Shown here in pieces: positions 34,103-43,691 of a DNA stretch of 64,000 nt. A model generated the notes under the pieces. That model saw nothing but the letters and a program-made list of their open reading frames with translations. It did no database searches and was not told where the DNA came from. A program made the translations under genes and the position numbers. Origin of the DNA: Enterobacter cloacae (GTDB lineage: Bacteria > Pseudomonadota > Gammaproteobacteria > Enterobacterales > Enterobacteriaceae); NCBI RefSeq assembly GCF_013375935.1, contig NZ_CP056117.1:3472001-3536000 (forward strand), written 5' to 3'. Every line of letters begins with the position of its first letter. The first letter of the stretch is position 1.

Positions 34103-35398
34103 TTAGCCGCGCGGCAGCGTCACGCTCACCATCAGCCCGCCCTCCTCACGGTTGGCAAGATGCAGTTTGCCGCTGAGCCGGGCGGTGAGCTGCGCTGCAA
34201 TGGCAAGGCCTAACCCCGTGCCGCCAGTTTCGCGGTTGCGCGACGTTTCAACCCGGTAGAACGGCTGTAAAACCGCGTCCAGTTCGGCATCCGGGATGCC
34301 CGGTCCGTTATCCATGATGCGGATCGCCACCTGATTTTCATCTTCATCAATTTCTATTACCGCGCTATCGCCAAACTTCAGCGCGTTATCCAGCAGGTTG
34401 GTCATTACCCGACGCAATGCCTGCGGGCGCGTAACGATCGGCAGGCGGATATCGCGTGCATGAAACTGCACGTTTTTACCAATATCCTGGTAATCGCTGG
34501 CGATGCTGTTGATCCACGCATTCAGCTCCAGCTTCAGCGTCGTCTCCTCAAGCGATTCTGATGACCGGGCATAGGCAATCCCCTCCCGTACCAGACGCGA
34601 CATATTGTCGAGGTCGCTCAGCAGCTTATCGCGGAGCGCCGGATGCTCCGTCATTTCGACCCGCAGCTTCATGCGCGTGATGGGGGTCTGAAGGTCGTGA
34701 GAAATGGACGCCAGGATCTGGGCGCGTTCGCGCAGGTGCGCCTGTATCCGGGACTGCATCTCATTGAAGGCATGCGCCGCCTGGCGGACTTCGACCGGCC
34801 CTTTTTCCGCCATCGGGGAATGTGCCGCCGGGTCAAGCGAGTCGACCGCGCGCGTGAACTGCATGAAGGGCCGGACGACCTGGCGGACTGCGATCCATGC
34901 GCAGAGCGCGACCAGTAACAGCTGAAGTATCAGCACCGCGGGCAGCCAGCTGGCGACGGGCGGCATGCGCGGGATCAGATCGATAGTCAGCGGCGCGCCG
35001 TCGCGAAGCGTCAGATGGGCCTGGATATGGGATACGGGCCCCGGAACCGCCGTAAACGTGAGCGGGTAGCGGTCAGCCAGCGTCGCTTTGAGGGTACGAA
35101 CCGCGTCCCGCGAGCGCTTATCCGCTGGCGCGGCGCCTGACTCGCCGGGGCCAAGGATATACCGGTAATTGCCGCGGTTGAGTTGTTCCAGCCACCCGGG
35201 CCGCTCGCTGGCCGGAAGCCGGTCGAGAATGGCCACGCTGGTCGCGACGTCGTTCTCAAGGTTTCCAAGCATCACGGCGCGGGCGCTGCGCATTCGCTCA
35301 ACCATGACCAGCGTCAGGCTGAGCGAGTTGGCCAGCAGGAGCCCAAGCAGCACAACGATCAGCAGGCGGCCCAGTAGCGTGCGGGGCCACAGCGTCAT
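34103..35398 (-). CDS. Sensor histidine kinase, EnvZ-like layout
   Basis: A 431-residue inner-membrane kinase: TM1 at about 11-33 (LLIVVLLGLLLANSLSLTLV), a periplasmic sensor loop of roughly 120 residues, TM2 about 160-182, then HAMP and H-box ILASISHDLQTPITRMKLR with the phosphorylated His. N box NLLDNALKFG, G1 DNGPGIP and G2 GTGLGLAIA are intact. Its start overlaps the response regulator stop by 4 bp (ATGA). The periplasmic loop has no domain I recognise, so the signal is unknown. The companion hydrolase gene upstream is a likely target. Confidence 0.88.
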   Translation of the reverse strand: MTLWPRTLLGRLLIVVLLGLLLANSLSLTLVMVERMRSARAVMLGNLENDVATSVAILDRLPASERPGWLEQLNRGNYRYILGPGESGAAPADKRSRDAVRTLKATLADRYPLTFTAVPGPVSHIQAHLTLRDGAPLTIDLIPRMPPVASWLPAVLILQLLLVALCAWIAVRQVVRPFMQFTRAVDSLDPAAHSPMAEKGPVEVRQAAHAFNEMQSRIQAHLRERAQILASISHDLQTPITRMKLRVEMTEHPALRDKLLSDLDNMSRLVREGIAYARSSESLEETTLKLELNAWINSIASDYQDIGKNVQFHARDIRLPIVTRPQALRRVMTNLLDNALKFGDSAVIEIDEDENQVAIRIMDNGPGIPDAELDAVLQPFYRVETSRNRETGGTGLGLAIAAQLTARLSGKLHLANREEGGLMVSVTLPRG

Positions 35399-36135
35399 TC
35401 ATTGGCCTCGACGATGGTCACCGGCATGGTAAACACGTAGCCTTCGCTGCGCACGGTTTTGATATAGGCTGGCGTGCGCGCATCTTCATTCAGGCGCTGA
35501 CGCACGCGGCTTACCAGAAGATCTATCGAGCGTTCAAACAGCTCGGCATCGCGTCCCTGCGTCAGGTTCAGCAGCTGGTCCCGCGTCAGCACCCGTTGAG
35601 GATGATCGAGAAACACGCGCAGAAGACGGTATTCTGCCCCGCTTAGCGCCACAATCATCCCCTCGTTGTCAATCAGGTGACGCGCCACCGTATCCAGCTG
35701 CCACTCTCCGAATACCACCAGGCGCCCTGCTTCGGTCACCTGGAGATTGGGCGGCATGGCGCGAAAGCGACGCAGGATGGCTTTGATACGCGCCAGCAGT
35801 TCGCGGGCCACAAACGGCTTCACCACGTAATCGTCTGCACCCATCTCCAGCCCCAGGATCCGGTCGGTGTCTTCGTTCCGGGCGGTGAGCATCAGGATCG
35901 GCAGATCTTTATGCCTGCTGCTGCGCAGCTGTCGGCACAGCGTCAGGCCGTCGTCGCCGGGCATCATCACGTCCAGCACCACCAGGTCGATATGCTGTTT
36001 GTCGAGCACCGCGCGCATCTCTTTACCGTTCGCCGCGCCGGAGGCGTGATAGCCCGACTTCACGAGATAATCGACAACCAGTTCACGAATATCCCTGTCG
36101 TCATCGACGACAAGGATGCGATCAATATGCTCCAC
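35395..36135 (-). CDS. OmpR-family response regulator
   Basis: A 246-residue protein. Receiver: acidic pocket VVDDDRD, phospho-Asp in LVVLDVMMPGDDG and Lys in VVKPFVARELL. C-terminal winged helix: LSGAEYRLLRVFLDHPQRVL, then RDQLL, and ERSIDLLVSRVRQRL and IKTVRSEGYVF. It is cotranscribed with the kinase by a 4-bp overlap and starts 44 bp after the hydrolase gene, so the three probably form an operon. GATACA direct repeats upstream of the hydrolase gene are a possible binding site. Confidence 0.9.
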   Translation of the reverse strand: MEHIDRILVVDDDRDIRELVVDYLVKSGYHASGAANGKEMRAVLDKQHIDLVVLDVMMPGDDGLTLCRQLRSSRHKDLPILMLTARNEDTDRILGLEMGADDYVVKPFVARELLARIKAILRRFRAMPPNLQVTEAGRLVVFGEWQLDTVARHLIDNEGMIVALSGAEYRLLRVFLDHPQRVLTRDQLLNLTQGRDAELFERSIDLLVSRVRQRLNEDARTPAYIKTVRSEGYVFTMPVTIVEANE

Positions 36136-36179
36136 CGCAGGCTCCTGAATAAGGGGTAACGGATTGAAAATAGCACATC

Positions 36180-37175
36180 TCAGAGCTTGTCAGCGTCTAC
36201 TACCGCCTTTACGAAGTCCTGCGGATCTTCCTGAGGCGGGTTGTGGCCAACGGTAGCACCGAAGGTACGGTGCTCATATTTCCCGGTAAATTTTCCGGCA
36301 TAGGCAGCGGGCGCAGGATGAGGCGCCCCGTTGTTACCGCCCTCGATGGTTATCGTCGGAACCGTGATATTCGGCAGCGTCGCCAGCTTTTGCTCATAGG
36401 CGTCATATTTTTTCTCTCCTCTTTCCAGCCCCAGACGCCAGCGGTAATTACTGAGCGTGACGGCAACGTGGTCAGGGTTATCGAGGGATTTAGCGCTGGC
36501 TTCAAAGGTGGCATCACTGAATTTCCAGTCTGGCGAGGCCTGAGACCAGATCAGGCGAGCAAAATCGTGCGTGTTTTTGGCATAGCCTTCCGCACCGCGC
36601 GGCGTGGCGAAGTAGAACTGATACCACCACTGCACCTCCGCCTTCGGCGGTAAGGGTTGCTTACCAATCGCCTGGCTGCTAATCAGGTAGCCGCTCACCG
36701 AGACCAGCGATTTCACGCGTTCCGGCCACAGCGCGGCGACGATATCCGCCGTTCGCGCGCCCCAATCATACCCGGCAAACACCGCCTGCCGGATGTTGAG
36801 CGCATCCATCAGGTTAACAATGTCTTTTGCCATTGCCGAAGGCTGACCGTTACGCGGCGTTTTATCAGAAATAAACCGCGTGGTGCCGTAACCGCGCAGG
36901 GACGGCACAATGACACGGTACCCTTTCGCGGCCAGCGCCGGGGCAACCTCGGCGTAACTGTGAATGTCGTACGGCCAGCCATGCAGCAGGATCACCGGTT
37001 GCCCGTCTTTCGGCCCGATATCGACATAACCGACGTTAAGATCGCCGGCGTTAATTTGTTTTACCTGCGTAAAGGCAGACGAATAATCGTTGCCGGTCGC
37101 TTCTGCCTGACAGGACATCACGGTACCAAGCGAAACGCTCAGCGCGACGGCGGAAAAGGCGAGTTTGTTAAGCAT
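36180..37175 (-). CDS. Secreted alpha/beta hydrolase, epoxide hydrolase-like
   Basis: The frame extends to 37220, but ATG 37175 (MLNKLAFSAVALSVSLGTVM, then SCQA) follows GGAG and starts a proper signal peptide, giving 331 residues. The alpha/beta hydrolase core shows the oxyanion motif LLHGWPYDIHSY and nucleophile elbow AGYDWGAR, with Asp as in epoxide hydrolases and dehalogenases. The C-terminal His is in ATVGHNPPQEDP. It should act in the periplasm. It is the first gene of a likely operon with a two-component system, suggesting inducible defence against a reactive compound. The substrate is not known. Confidence 0.8.
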   Translation of the reverse strand: MLNKLAFSAVALSVSLGTVMSCQAEATGNDYSSAFTQVKQINAGDLNVGYVDIGPKDGQPVILLHGWPYDIHSYAEVAPALAAKGYRVIVPSLRGYGTTRFISDKTPRNGQPSAMAKDIVNLMDALNIRQAVFAGYDWGARTADIVAALWPERVKSLVSVSGYLISSQAIGKQPLPPKAEVQWWYQFYFATPRGAEGYAKNTHDFARLIWSQASPDWKFSDATFEASAKSLDNPDHVAVTLSNYRWRLGLERGEKKYDAYEQKLATLPNITVPTITIEGGNNGAPHPAPAAYAGKFTGKYEHRTFGATVGHNPPQEDPQDFVKAVVDADKL

Positions 37176-37272
37176 GATGTTATCTCCGGGTAAGTTCAGT
37201 TGACGGGGATATAACACCATGCGTTTGTATAGCGAACGTGTGCGAAAGCCGTTTTATTGCATACCTGTGTAC

Positions 37273-37302
37273 GTATCTCACTCACAGATACAGTGTGATA
37301 CA
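37273..37302. promoter_or_regulatory. GATACA repeats upstream of the hydrolase-regulator operon
   Basis: GATACA occurs twice with 4 bases between (37287-37292 and 37297-37302), a 10-bp period typical of OmpR-type regulators. The first copy also pairs with an upstream GTATCT (37273-37278). The site is about 100-130 bp upstream of the hydrolase start at 37175. The stop of the neighbouring GNAT gene is at 37319. Confidence 0.35.
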
Positions 37303-37318
37303 AACTCGTGACGATCGG

Positions 37319-37759
37319 CTAAAGCGACAGGCGGTAACGAACGTAATCGTCGGCTTCGGCGTATTTGTCATACAGCTTACGGGCCGGATTGTTCTCGCGG
37401 GTGACCCAGTAGAGTTTTGACCAGCCTTCCCGCCTGCCTTCATCGATCAGGGCGTCGATAAGCGCCTTACCCGCGCCTGCGCCACGTTCCGCTGCGTCAA
37501 CAAACAGATCCTCCAGATAGCAAATGGGCGCGGTTGACCAGGTGCCTTCATGCAGGATACACATGGCGAAGCCGATGACCTTGCCGTCCTTCTCCGCGAC
37601 CCGGCAAAACAGGGATGATGAGCCTGAAAGCGCCCTTTCCCACGTTGCTGCGGTAACGGATTCCTCAAGGTTACATTCATAGAAATGGGTATAGCCGTCC
37701 CACAGCGGTCGCCACTGCGGGTAATCTTCGGGGCGTAAAGGACGTACGGTTAGCGTCAT
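37319..37759 (-). CDS. GNAT-family N-acetyltransferase
   Basis: A 146-residue protein with a typical GNAT core: LTVRPLRPEDYPQWRPLWDG at the start, ICYLEDLFVDAAERGAGAGK (V-x-x-x-x-R-G-x-G-x-G/A, acetyl-CoA loop), and WVTRENNPARKLYDKYAE near the end. The pattern with D-Y/F-x-x-W at the start is common in diamine or small-molecule acetyltransferases. Its start overlaps the preceding membrane-protein gene by 4 bp (ATGA), so both are in one transcript. The substrate cannot be deduced. Confidence 0.85.
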   Translation of the reverse strand: MTLTVRPLRPEDYPQWRPLWDGYTHFYECNLEESVTAATWERALSGSSSLFCRVAEKDGKVIGFAMCILHEGTWSTAPICYLEDLFVDAAERGAGAGKALIDALIDEGRREGWSKLYWVTRENNPARKLYDKYAEADDYVRYRLSL

Positions 37760-38364
37760 GGGATCCTCGCATTATCCTTGCTGCTTTTTAAGCGCATTTT
37801 ATGGGCCAGAGCAGCAAGACGCTTCGTCCGGCAGTAAAGGGTAAAGAGTGCAAAGCCTTGACTGTTTAACACCCATCGAATGATTACCATAGCGATCGTG
37901 GCGATTAACAGTTGCCAGCTGCTGCCGTCAGAAGTGAACAGGTAATAAATCCACTGCAGCACCGTCACCGCCAGCAGGAAGATGTAAAGCGCTAACAATC
38001 CTGACAGCCCTGATGTGTAACCTCGGGCCAGCAGAGTACTGGTGGATATCAGGTAGATAAGTATGGCTATCGACGGGGCAAAAAAACTCAGTGCATGAAG
38101 CGCAGGCGACATACTGGAAATCGCCTTGAGAAAAGGCAGCATATTAAACGCAAATACCGTGAGGAATAGCGGTAATAACATGGCTACAGGATAAGGATTT
38201 TGCCCCGGCAACTCGCTAAGCGGGCGTGAAAAATAGCGCTCCAGTGCGGGAGTCGAATGGTTTAACAAAACGTTGCCATGGGCAATGGCTTCATCTATCT
38301 CTTTTCCATGTTGCAGCAGATCGTATGAAATGCGTCCGGTTAGCAAAGGCAAAATTTTCATCAA
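37756..38364 (-). CDS. Hypothetical membrane protein, four TM segments
   Basis: A 202-residue protein with four hydrophobic segments at about residues 57-80, 85-110, 119-142 and 150-168, and a basic C-terminal tail (CRTKRLAALAHKMRLKSSKD). The N-terminal 50 residues are soluble (LTGRISYDLLQHGKEIDEAI). I do not recognise the family. It is the first gene of a pair with the GNAT gene by a 4-bp overlap. The function is unknown. Confidence 0.7.
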   Translation of the reverse strand: MMKILPLLTGRISYDLLQHGKEIDEAIAHGNVLLNHSTPALERYFSRPLSELPGQNPYPVAMLLPLFLTVFAFNMLPFLKAISSMSPALHALSFFAPSIAILIYLISTSTLLARGYTSGLSGLLALYIFLLAVTVLQWIYYLFTSDGSSWQLLIATIAMVIIRWVLNSQGFALFTLYCRTKRLAALAHKMRLKSSKDNARIP

Positions 38365-38473
38365 AACCGCCAGGGAGAAACAGCACCAAAATTACTGATT
38401 TGAAATAATTATATTAAGATGAAAATACCAGAAGCCAGACAAAAGCATAACGCTTAAATATGGAGATTGCCGG

Positions 38474-39022
38474 ATGACGATACCCACGCTAACGACAGAT
38501 CGCTTGCTGCTTAAACCCCTTGTCGCTGAAGATGCCGTCCAGATACAGAAGCGTTATCCGCACTGGGAAATCGTTCGCTATATGGTGGCCTCCGTTCCCT
38601 GGCCCTATCCCGATGACGGGGCTGAAAGCTACGTGAACCAGGTTGCGCTGCCCGATATGGCTAAAGGGATTGCGTGGTTCTGGACCATTCGCCGCCGAGA
38701 AGCGCCTGACCAACTGATGGGGCTGATTTGCCTGTATGACGTGGAGGATAACAACCGTGGCTTCTGGCTGGCGCCGGAGTTTCAGGGCCAGGGATATATG
38801 CGGGAAGCGAGCATTGCGGCAACGGATTACTGGTTTAATACTCTTAACAAACCGGTATTGCGCGCGCCGAAAGCGGCCGCCAACAGCCGCTCCCGCCGTA
38901 TTTCCGACAGCAGCGGCATGCGGCTCATCAGGACGGAAAAGAAAGCGTACGTGAGCGGCGTGCTGGACTCCGAACTGTGGGAAATCACCCGCGAGGAGTG
39001 GAACGCCCGTCAGGTCAGCTGA
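38474..39022 (+). CDS. GNAT-family acetyltransferase, RimJ/RimL type
   Basis: A 182-residue protein. It begins TLTTDRLLLKPLVAEDAVQI, the beginning typical of RimJ/RimL-like enzymes, and continues with GLICLYDVEDNNRGFWLAPE and the acetyl-CoA loop FQGQGYMREASIAATDYWF. Such proteins acetylate N-terminal amino groups or small molecules. The end overlaps the convergent bestrophin gene by 13 bp. The target is unknown. Confidence 0.85.
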   Translation: MTIPTLTTDRLLLKPLVAEDAVQIQKRYPHWEIVRYMVASVPWPYPDDGAESYVNQVALPDMAKGIAWFWTIRRREAPDQLMGLICLYDVEDNNRGFWLAPEFQGQGYMREASIAATDYWFNTLNKPVLRAPKAAANSRSRRISDSSGMRLIRTEKKAYVSGVLDSELWEITREEWNARQVS

Positions 39023-39924
39023 TAATGCTTGTCCGGCATTAGCCTTTCAGGGATGTTCTCTTCGTCGTTCATCTGCAGCAGGTCGCGTTCCATCATGTTG
39101 CAGATGGCGTCCAGCGGCAGATCGTTATCTTCCGTACCAAACGGATCTTCAAGCTCTTCCGCCAGCGTGTCCAGAGAGATAAAGGTGTAAGAAATCAGCG
39201 CAGAGACGAACGGCGTCATGTAGTGCAGGTCAACAACCAGCGCAAACGGCAGCATGATGCAGAACAGATATACCGTCCGGTGCAGGATCAGCGTATAGGC
39301 AAACGGCACCGGCGTGTTGGCAATGCGTTCGCAGCCAGCCAGCACGATGGACATATCGTTCAGGCGGTTGTTCAGGCTGTGAAACAGGATGTCCGAAAGG
39401 TGTCCGCTGCGCCGCCGGACGGCGAGCCACTCCCCCATTATCAGCAGGATACGGTTCGCCGGGGAATTGGCATCCATCACTTTGCGCAGGTCGTCAGGAG
39501 CCAGATAGCGAGACAGCTGCTCGGCGTTGATTTCTTTGCGCAGGGTCATGCGCAGACAGTTAGCAAAGGCAATTTGCAGGCGAACAAACTCTCCAAGCTG
39601 CTTATCTTCCGGTAAGGTATTTTTTACCTCGCGAAACAGCGAGCGCGCCGCTATCATCAACTGCCCCCACAGCAGGCGAGCCTCAACGTAGCGCGAATAG
39701 CAGGCGTTGTTGCGAAAACCCAGGAAGATGGCGATAGCCACGCCGAGAATGCTAAACGGCGCAACGGTGAAGCGGATGCCCAGCGAGGTGTACCACGGCA
39801 GCATCACGATGACGGCGATAGAAAGCAGGAAGTTCAGCAGCAGTCGGGTATAAATTTTAGGAAGTACCGAACCGTGCCAGACGAAAATCAGTTGTAGCCA
39901 GTGCTGTTGAGGACGAGCAATCAT
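39010..39924 (-). CDS. yneE: Bestrophin-family membrane protein YneE
   Basis: A 304-residue protein, the length of E. coli YneE, and in the same place between tam and uxaB. Bestrophin motifs are FSILGVAIAIFLGFRNNACY, then SRYVEARLLWGQLM, and the acidic DPFGTEDNDLPLDAICNMM near the C-terminus. Hydrophobic segments lie at about 25-45, 52-70, 210-228 and 235-255. Bacterial bestrophins form pentameric ion channels in the inner membrane; the bacterial ion and role are uncertain. Confidence 0.9.
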   Translation of the reverse strand: MIARPQQHWLQLIFVWHGSVLPKIYTRLLLNFLLSIAVIVMLPWYTSLGIRFTVAPFSILGVAIAIFLGFRNNACYSRYVEARLLWGQLMIAARSLFREVKNTLPEDKQLGEFVRLQIAFANCLRMTLRKEINAEQLSRYLAPDDLRKVMDANSPANRILLIMGEWLAVRRRSGHLSDILFHSLNNRLNDMSIVLAGCERIANTPVPFAYTLILHRTVYLFCIMLPFALVVDLHYMTPFVSALISYTFISLDTLAEELEDPFGTEDNDLPLDAICNMMERDLLQMNDEENIPERLMPDKHYQLT

Positions 39925-40097
39925 AATCAGCTTCAGAAAAGTAAAGAGCGCGGCTATTAAACGTGATCGCCCTCACAGTTGCAAGCATGTTAATTATTCA
40001 TTGCATTTTCTGACCTGTTTAGCCTAACGCGCACGGTGCCGCATAGCGTTTTTAAAAAAGGGGCATATAGTATGTTGTAACTAATAAGAGCGCATTT

Positions 40098-40117
40098 AAA
40101 ACCCGGCAAGCGCCGGG
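40098..40117 (-). terminator. uxaB terminator
   Basis: On the minus strand CCCGGC-GCTT-GCCGGG is followed by TTTT, starting 9 bases after the uxaB stop. It is a standard intrinsic terminator. The plus-strand reading has no T-run. Confidence 0.75.
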
Positions 40118-40125
40118 CGATGATA

Positions 40126-41577
40126 TCAGCAGAGCGGTTTTACCGCCTCGCGCATCCCTTTATGGAGAATCGCATCCAGATCCTGCGCAACCTGTTCTAC
40201 CAGTCCGCTCACCTGGGTCAGATCCTGCTCCCAGTGCTCGCGCACGCTTAGCACCGCGGCTACCAGCTGGCGGGTGTTCAGCTGCTTGTCATGGTATTGC
40301 GTCCACAGCTGCTGATAACGTTCCAGCCAGTGCGCGTCATCCTGCACCGGATAGGCTTCACCGCTACGTTCGCCGCGGTAAAAGGCAATCAGCGCCGCCA
40401 GCGCAAAGGTCAGACGAGCGGGCAGTTTACCGGTCGCCTTCTGCCCTGCCAGCAGCTGCGGCAGAATACGGGTGCGGTATTTGGTCATCCCGTTTAGCGC
40501 AATCGACAGCAGCCGGTGCTTGATGTACGGGTTACGGAAACGCCCCGTTACGGCACTGGCAAAGGAGTGCAGCTCGTCGCGCGGCAGATCCAGCACCGGA
40601 ATAATCTCCTCATAGATAGCCTTTTCAACGAACGCGCAAATCTCCGCGTCGTTCATCGCTTCCCCTACCGTATCCAGCCCGGCCTGAAACGCGACCGGCA
40701 CCAGCGCGGTATGCGCGCCGTTCAGGATCGCCACCTTACGCTCTTTATACGGCCTGATATCGTCCACAATCCGCACGTTGAGCGGGTATTTATCAAGGCG
40801 CAGCTCCGCTGAAAGGGATTTTGGCCCCTGAATAACAAACAGGTAGAAATGCTCGGCCGTGTCCAGGAAGCTGTCGCGATAGCCCAATCCGGCTTCCAGC
40901 TCCGCCACCTCATCACGGGGATAGCCGGTAACGATGCGATCAACGAGCGTCGAGCAGAAGGTATTCGCTTCGTCCAGCCACGCAATAAATGCCGCCGGCA
41001 GCGCCCACTCCTGCGCATAGCGCAGCACCAGCTCGCGCAGCGCTTCGCCGTTGTAGTCGATAAGTTCGCAAGGAATGACGATCCAGCCCTTATCCGCCGC
41101 GCCATCGAAGTGGCTGAAGCGCTCAAACAGGAGTCGCGTCAGTTTTGCCGGATAGCTGACGGCTGGCGCATCTTCAAACCTGTCGCCCGCGTGATAGCTG
41201 ATGCCCGCTTCCGTCGTGTTGGAGAAAACAAACCGCATGTCCGGGTTATGGGCGAGCCTGAGAAATTCATCGTACTGGCTGTAGACGCTGATTTCGCGGT
41301 TCACGGAGCGAATAAGGCGCGCGTCGCTTACCGCTTCCCCCAGCTCGTTCAGGCCGCGAATAATGGTGGTGTAGAGCCCGTCCTGGGTGCTCAGCGACGG
41401 CGGGAAATCGCTCTGGATCGGGCGAACTATCACCACGCCGGAATTGAGATCCGTATGCTCGTTTAACAGGTCAATTTGCCAGTCAACGAACGCGCGAAGG
41501 AAGTTACCTTCGCCAAACTGGATGATACGTTCGGGATAGCGCGCACCGGGGAAATCACGACGGTTGAGTGTGTTCAC
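40126..41577 (-). CDS. uxaB: Tagaturonate reductase
   Basis: A 483-residue mannitol-dehydrogenase-superfamily enzyme converting D-tagaturonate to D-altronate with NADH, in galacturonate breakdown. N-terminal [20 protein letters not shown] is the nucleotide-binding start; [13 protein letters not shown] and the catalytic Lys/Asn region match the family. The length agrees with E. coli UxaB (483). The upstream gap contains ATTGGTGTAAT, a possible ExuR/UxuR half-site, and TGTGA-N7-TCACA at 41683-41699, an imperfect CRP-like site, both unproven. A GH28 pectinolytic gene lies about 10 kb away. Confidence 0.95.
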   Translation of the reverse strand: MNTLNRRDFPGARYPERIIQFGEGNFLRAFVDWQIDLLNEHTDLNSGVVIVRPIQSDFPPSLSTQDGLYTTIIRGLNELGEAVSDARLIRSVNREISVYSQYDEFLRLAHNPDMRFVFSNTTEAGISYHAGDRFEDAPAVSYPAKLTRLLFERFSHFDGAADKGWIVIPCELIDYNGEALRELVLRYAQEWALPAAFIAWLDEANTFCSTLVDRIVTGYPRDEVAELEAGLGYRDSFLDTAEHFYLFVIQGPKSLSAELRLDKYPLNVRIVDDIRPYKERKVAILNGAHTALVPVAFQAGLDTVGEAMNDAEICAFVEKAIYEEIIPVLDLPRDELHSFASAVTGRFRNPYIKHRLLSIALNGMTKYRTRILPQLLAGQKATGKLPARLTFALAALIAFYRGERSGEAYPVQDDAHWLERYQQLWTQYHDKQLNTRQLVAAVLSVREHWEQDLTQVSGLVEQVAQDLDAILHKGMREAVKPLC

Positions 41578-41694
41578 AATGGGGGTCCTTTATGATTAGT
41601 CATACAGCCTGATAAGATTGGTGTAATAACTTATCAAAACTTAACAACCAGAACCCCTATCTGGATCAACTCATACCGCTATTGTGAAAATTAA

Positions 41695-42222
41695 TCACAA
41701 AAACTTATAAAACACCGAGGTAGAAGCCATTTCCCCGCCCGGCATCAGCGCATAGCGCGGGATCTCCCCAACCTTTTGCCAGCCTGCACGCTGATAAAAC
41801 GTCTCTGCGCCGCTGCCGGTCGCCGTATCAAGCACCAGCACCGAAAGCACCTTCTCGCGCGCAGCGGCTTCCAGCGCTTCCATAAGCGCCATTGCAGCCC
41901 CTCTGCGACGCGCCTTTTCATGAACCAGAAGTTTTGCCACATCTGCGCGGTGCGGCTGATTTTCAGGCTGATCGGTGATGAGCTGTACCGTTCCGATCAG
42001 GCCCAGTGCCTCATCGAAACAGCCCAGCACGGTACGTTCACCGCGCCCCACGCTGTCGGCAATTCCACGCCAGAAAACGTGGCCTTTATCGGAGGTAAAA
42101 GGCAGCATAAAGCTGACGGATGCGCCGCCGTTAACGCAGTTGACGAGGATATCGGTTAGCGCATCAATGTGGGAAAGAATGTCCTGCCGGGAGAGAGGTT
42201 TAATAAGCATGGGAGAGTTCAT
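41695..42222 (-). CDS. GNAT-family N-acetyltransferase
   Basis: A 175-residue protein with the GNAT acetyl-CoA loop ADVAKLLVHEKARRRGAAMA and the later VLDTATGSGAETFYQRAGWQ, then KVGEIPRYAL, the ending common in acetyltransferases acting on aminoglycosides, amines or antibiotics. E. coli has no gene here between uxaB and yneF. It is on the same strand as uxaB but 117 bp upstream of it, so probably separately transcribed. The substrate is unknown. Confidence 0.85.
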   Translation of the reverse strand: MNSPMLIKPLSRQDILSHIDALTDILVNCVNGGASVSFMLPFTSDKGHVFWRGIADSVGRGERTVLGCFDEALGLIGTVQLITDQPENQPHRADVAKLLVHEKARRRGAAMALMEALEAAAREKVLSVLVLDTATGSGAETFYQRAGWQKVGEIPRYALMPGGEMASTSVFYKFL

Positions 42223-42304
42223 CGTTGTTCCTCTGAGTGAATCTCTCCACTATGCTATTAACATTTTTGCAACGCAACTTGCGCAGGCATAGGATTTTGT
42301 TATG

Positions 42305-43270
42305 TCATCCTTCACCATGGTGCTGTTTCTTCATGGCGTACATCGCCTCATCGGCCTGTTTTAACCACGCCTGCATATCGTTCCGGGTATGATCAAACTC
42401 GCTCAGCCCCCAGGAGAACTGCAGCGACCACGGATGCAGCTGGCGCGCGTTATAGCTTTCCGTTTGCTCAACGAGATACTGCATGGCAATCCACGCCCCG
42501 GGCTCATCGGTATCCGCGAACAGTACCGCGAACTCGTCCCCGCCGTAGCGCACCAGCAGATCGGCCTCGCGGAAGGAGGAACGCATCAGGGCGGCCATCG
42601 CTTTCAGCGCCTTGTCGCCCTCCTGGTGCCCGAAGCGATCGTTGATCGCCTTGAACTGGTCCAGATCCAGCCAGCCCAGCGTTAAGGGTTCCGCCCGACG
42701 CCGCGCCACGGATAATGCAAAGCGCGCAAACTGGTTAAACCCGCGACGGTTAAACAGCCCCGTCAGCTCATCGGTTGTGGACGCGCTTACTGCCGCAAAC
42801 TCGTCTTCTGCCAGCGCGCTGAGATCGGCCAGCGCGGCGGAATCGCCTGCCGTAAATTCGCGGGGCGCGTAATCAATCAGGCACAGCGAACCGACGCTCG
42901 AACCGTCACGCAGGCGGAGCGGGAAACCGGCATAAAAGCGCACGCCTGGCTCTCCCGTCACCTGCGGGTTATCCGCAAAGCGCTCGTCAAGCCGCGCATC
43001 CTCAACCACCAGCGGTGCTTCGCTCAGGATGGCATGGCCGCAAAAGGAGAGCTCCCGTGGCTGGCTGCCGGATACCTGGCCGTCAGCCGATTTCACGACC
43101 ACGGAACGATCGTCCACCAGGGTGATCATCGCCAGCGGCACCTTGAAAAAGCGTTTCGCCAGCCGCGTGAGCCTGTCGAACGCGGGATAACCCTCGAGTT
43201 CAAGCAGGCCGGACTCGCGCAGAGCGTTCAGACGCTCGGTTTCATTAACAGGTATTGCAGGTGCTTTCAT
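42305..43270 (-). CDS. dgcF: GAF-GGDEF diguanylate cyclase
   Basis: A 321-residue protein corresponding to E. coli DgcF/YneF by position. Residues 1-150 form a GAF domain (FDRLTRLAKRFFKVPLAMIT, LCLIDYAPREFT). The GGDEF domain follows, with the active motif RYGGDEFAVLFAD intact and the substrate region LDQFKAINDRFGHQEGDKAL. It should make cyclic di-GMP in response to a small ligand in the GAF pocket. There is no membrane segment. No I-site RxxD is obvious just before GGDEF. Confidence 0.85.
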   Translation of the reverse strand: MKAPAIPVNETERLNALRESGLLELEGYPAFDRLTRLAKRFFKVPLAMITLVDDRSVVVKSADGQVSGSQPRELSFCGHAILSEAPLVVEDARLDERFADNPQVTGEPGVRFYAGFPLRLRDGSSVGSLCLIDYAPREFTAGDSAALADLSALAEDEFAAVSASTTDELTGLFNRRGFNQFARFALSVARRRAEPLTLGWLDLDQFKAINDRFGHQEGDKALKAMAALMRSSFREADLLVRYGGDEFAVLFADTDEPGAWIAMQYLVEQTESYNARQLHPWSLQFSWGLSEFDHTRNDMQAWLKQADEAMYAMKKQHHGEG

Positions 43271-43328
43271 AACGTCTCCTGACGCTGAGCATTAGTAAAA
43301 GCGTAGCTTAAACAGAGACATTGTCAGT

Positions 43329-43691
43329 TCATCCGGCACGATTTACCTCGATGACCAGCCAGTGATGAATAACGTTAACGATATACTGCTGTTGCTGCGC
43401 ATTCAGCGGCACGCCCTGCGGGATGGCATGCCATTTGGCCAGACAGCCCCGACAGCAGGTTGCCGTGGCGTGCTGGGCGATAAAGACCGGATGGCCGCGC
43501 ATCGGCGTCTGCTTGCCGTCATTCAACGGGTGCGCAGGCGCCAGCCGCTTTTCGACAAAATCGGCGGCATGACGATCGATAGTTTCCACGCCTTTATCCC
43601 AGCAGTATTGCCGCTCTTTCGGACCTAAACGAAAGCGCGAGCGGAACGTGGAGCGGGCCAGGCGCGCGAATAAAGGATCTAACGTTGACAT
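43329..43691 (-). CDS. yneG: DUF4186 protein YneG
   Basis: A 120-residue protein homologous by position and size to E. coli YneG. Conserved elements are RSRFRLGPKERQYCWDKGVE, then TIDRHAADFV, and ATCCRGCLAKWHAIPQGVPL, with a C-C-x-x-C site that may bind metal. The start overlaps the glsB stop (TGATG), so they are translated together. The function is unknown. Confidence 0.88.
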   Translation of the reverse strand: MSTLDPLFARLARSTFRSRFRLGPKERQYCWDKGVETIDRHAADFVEKRLAPAHPLNDGKQTPMRGHPVFIAQHATATCCRGCLAKWHAIPQGVPLNAQQQQYIVNVIHHWLVIEVNRAG

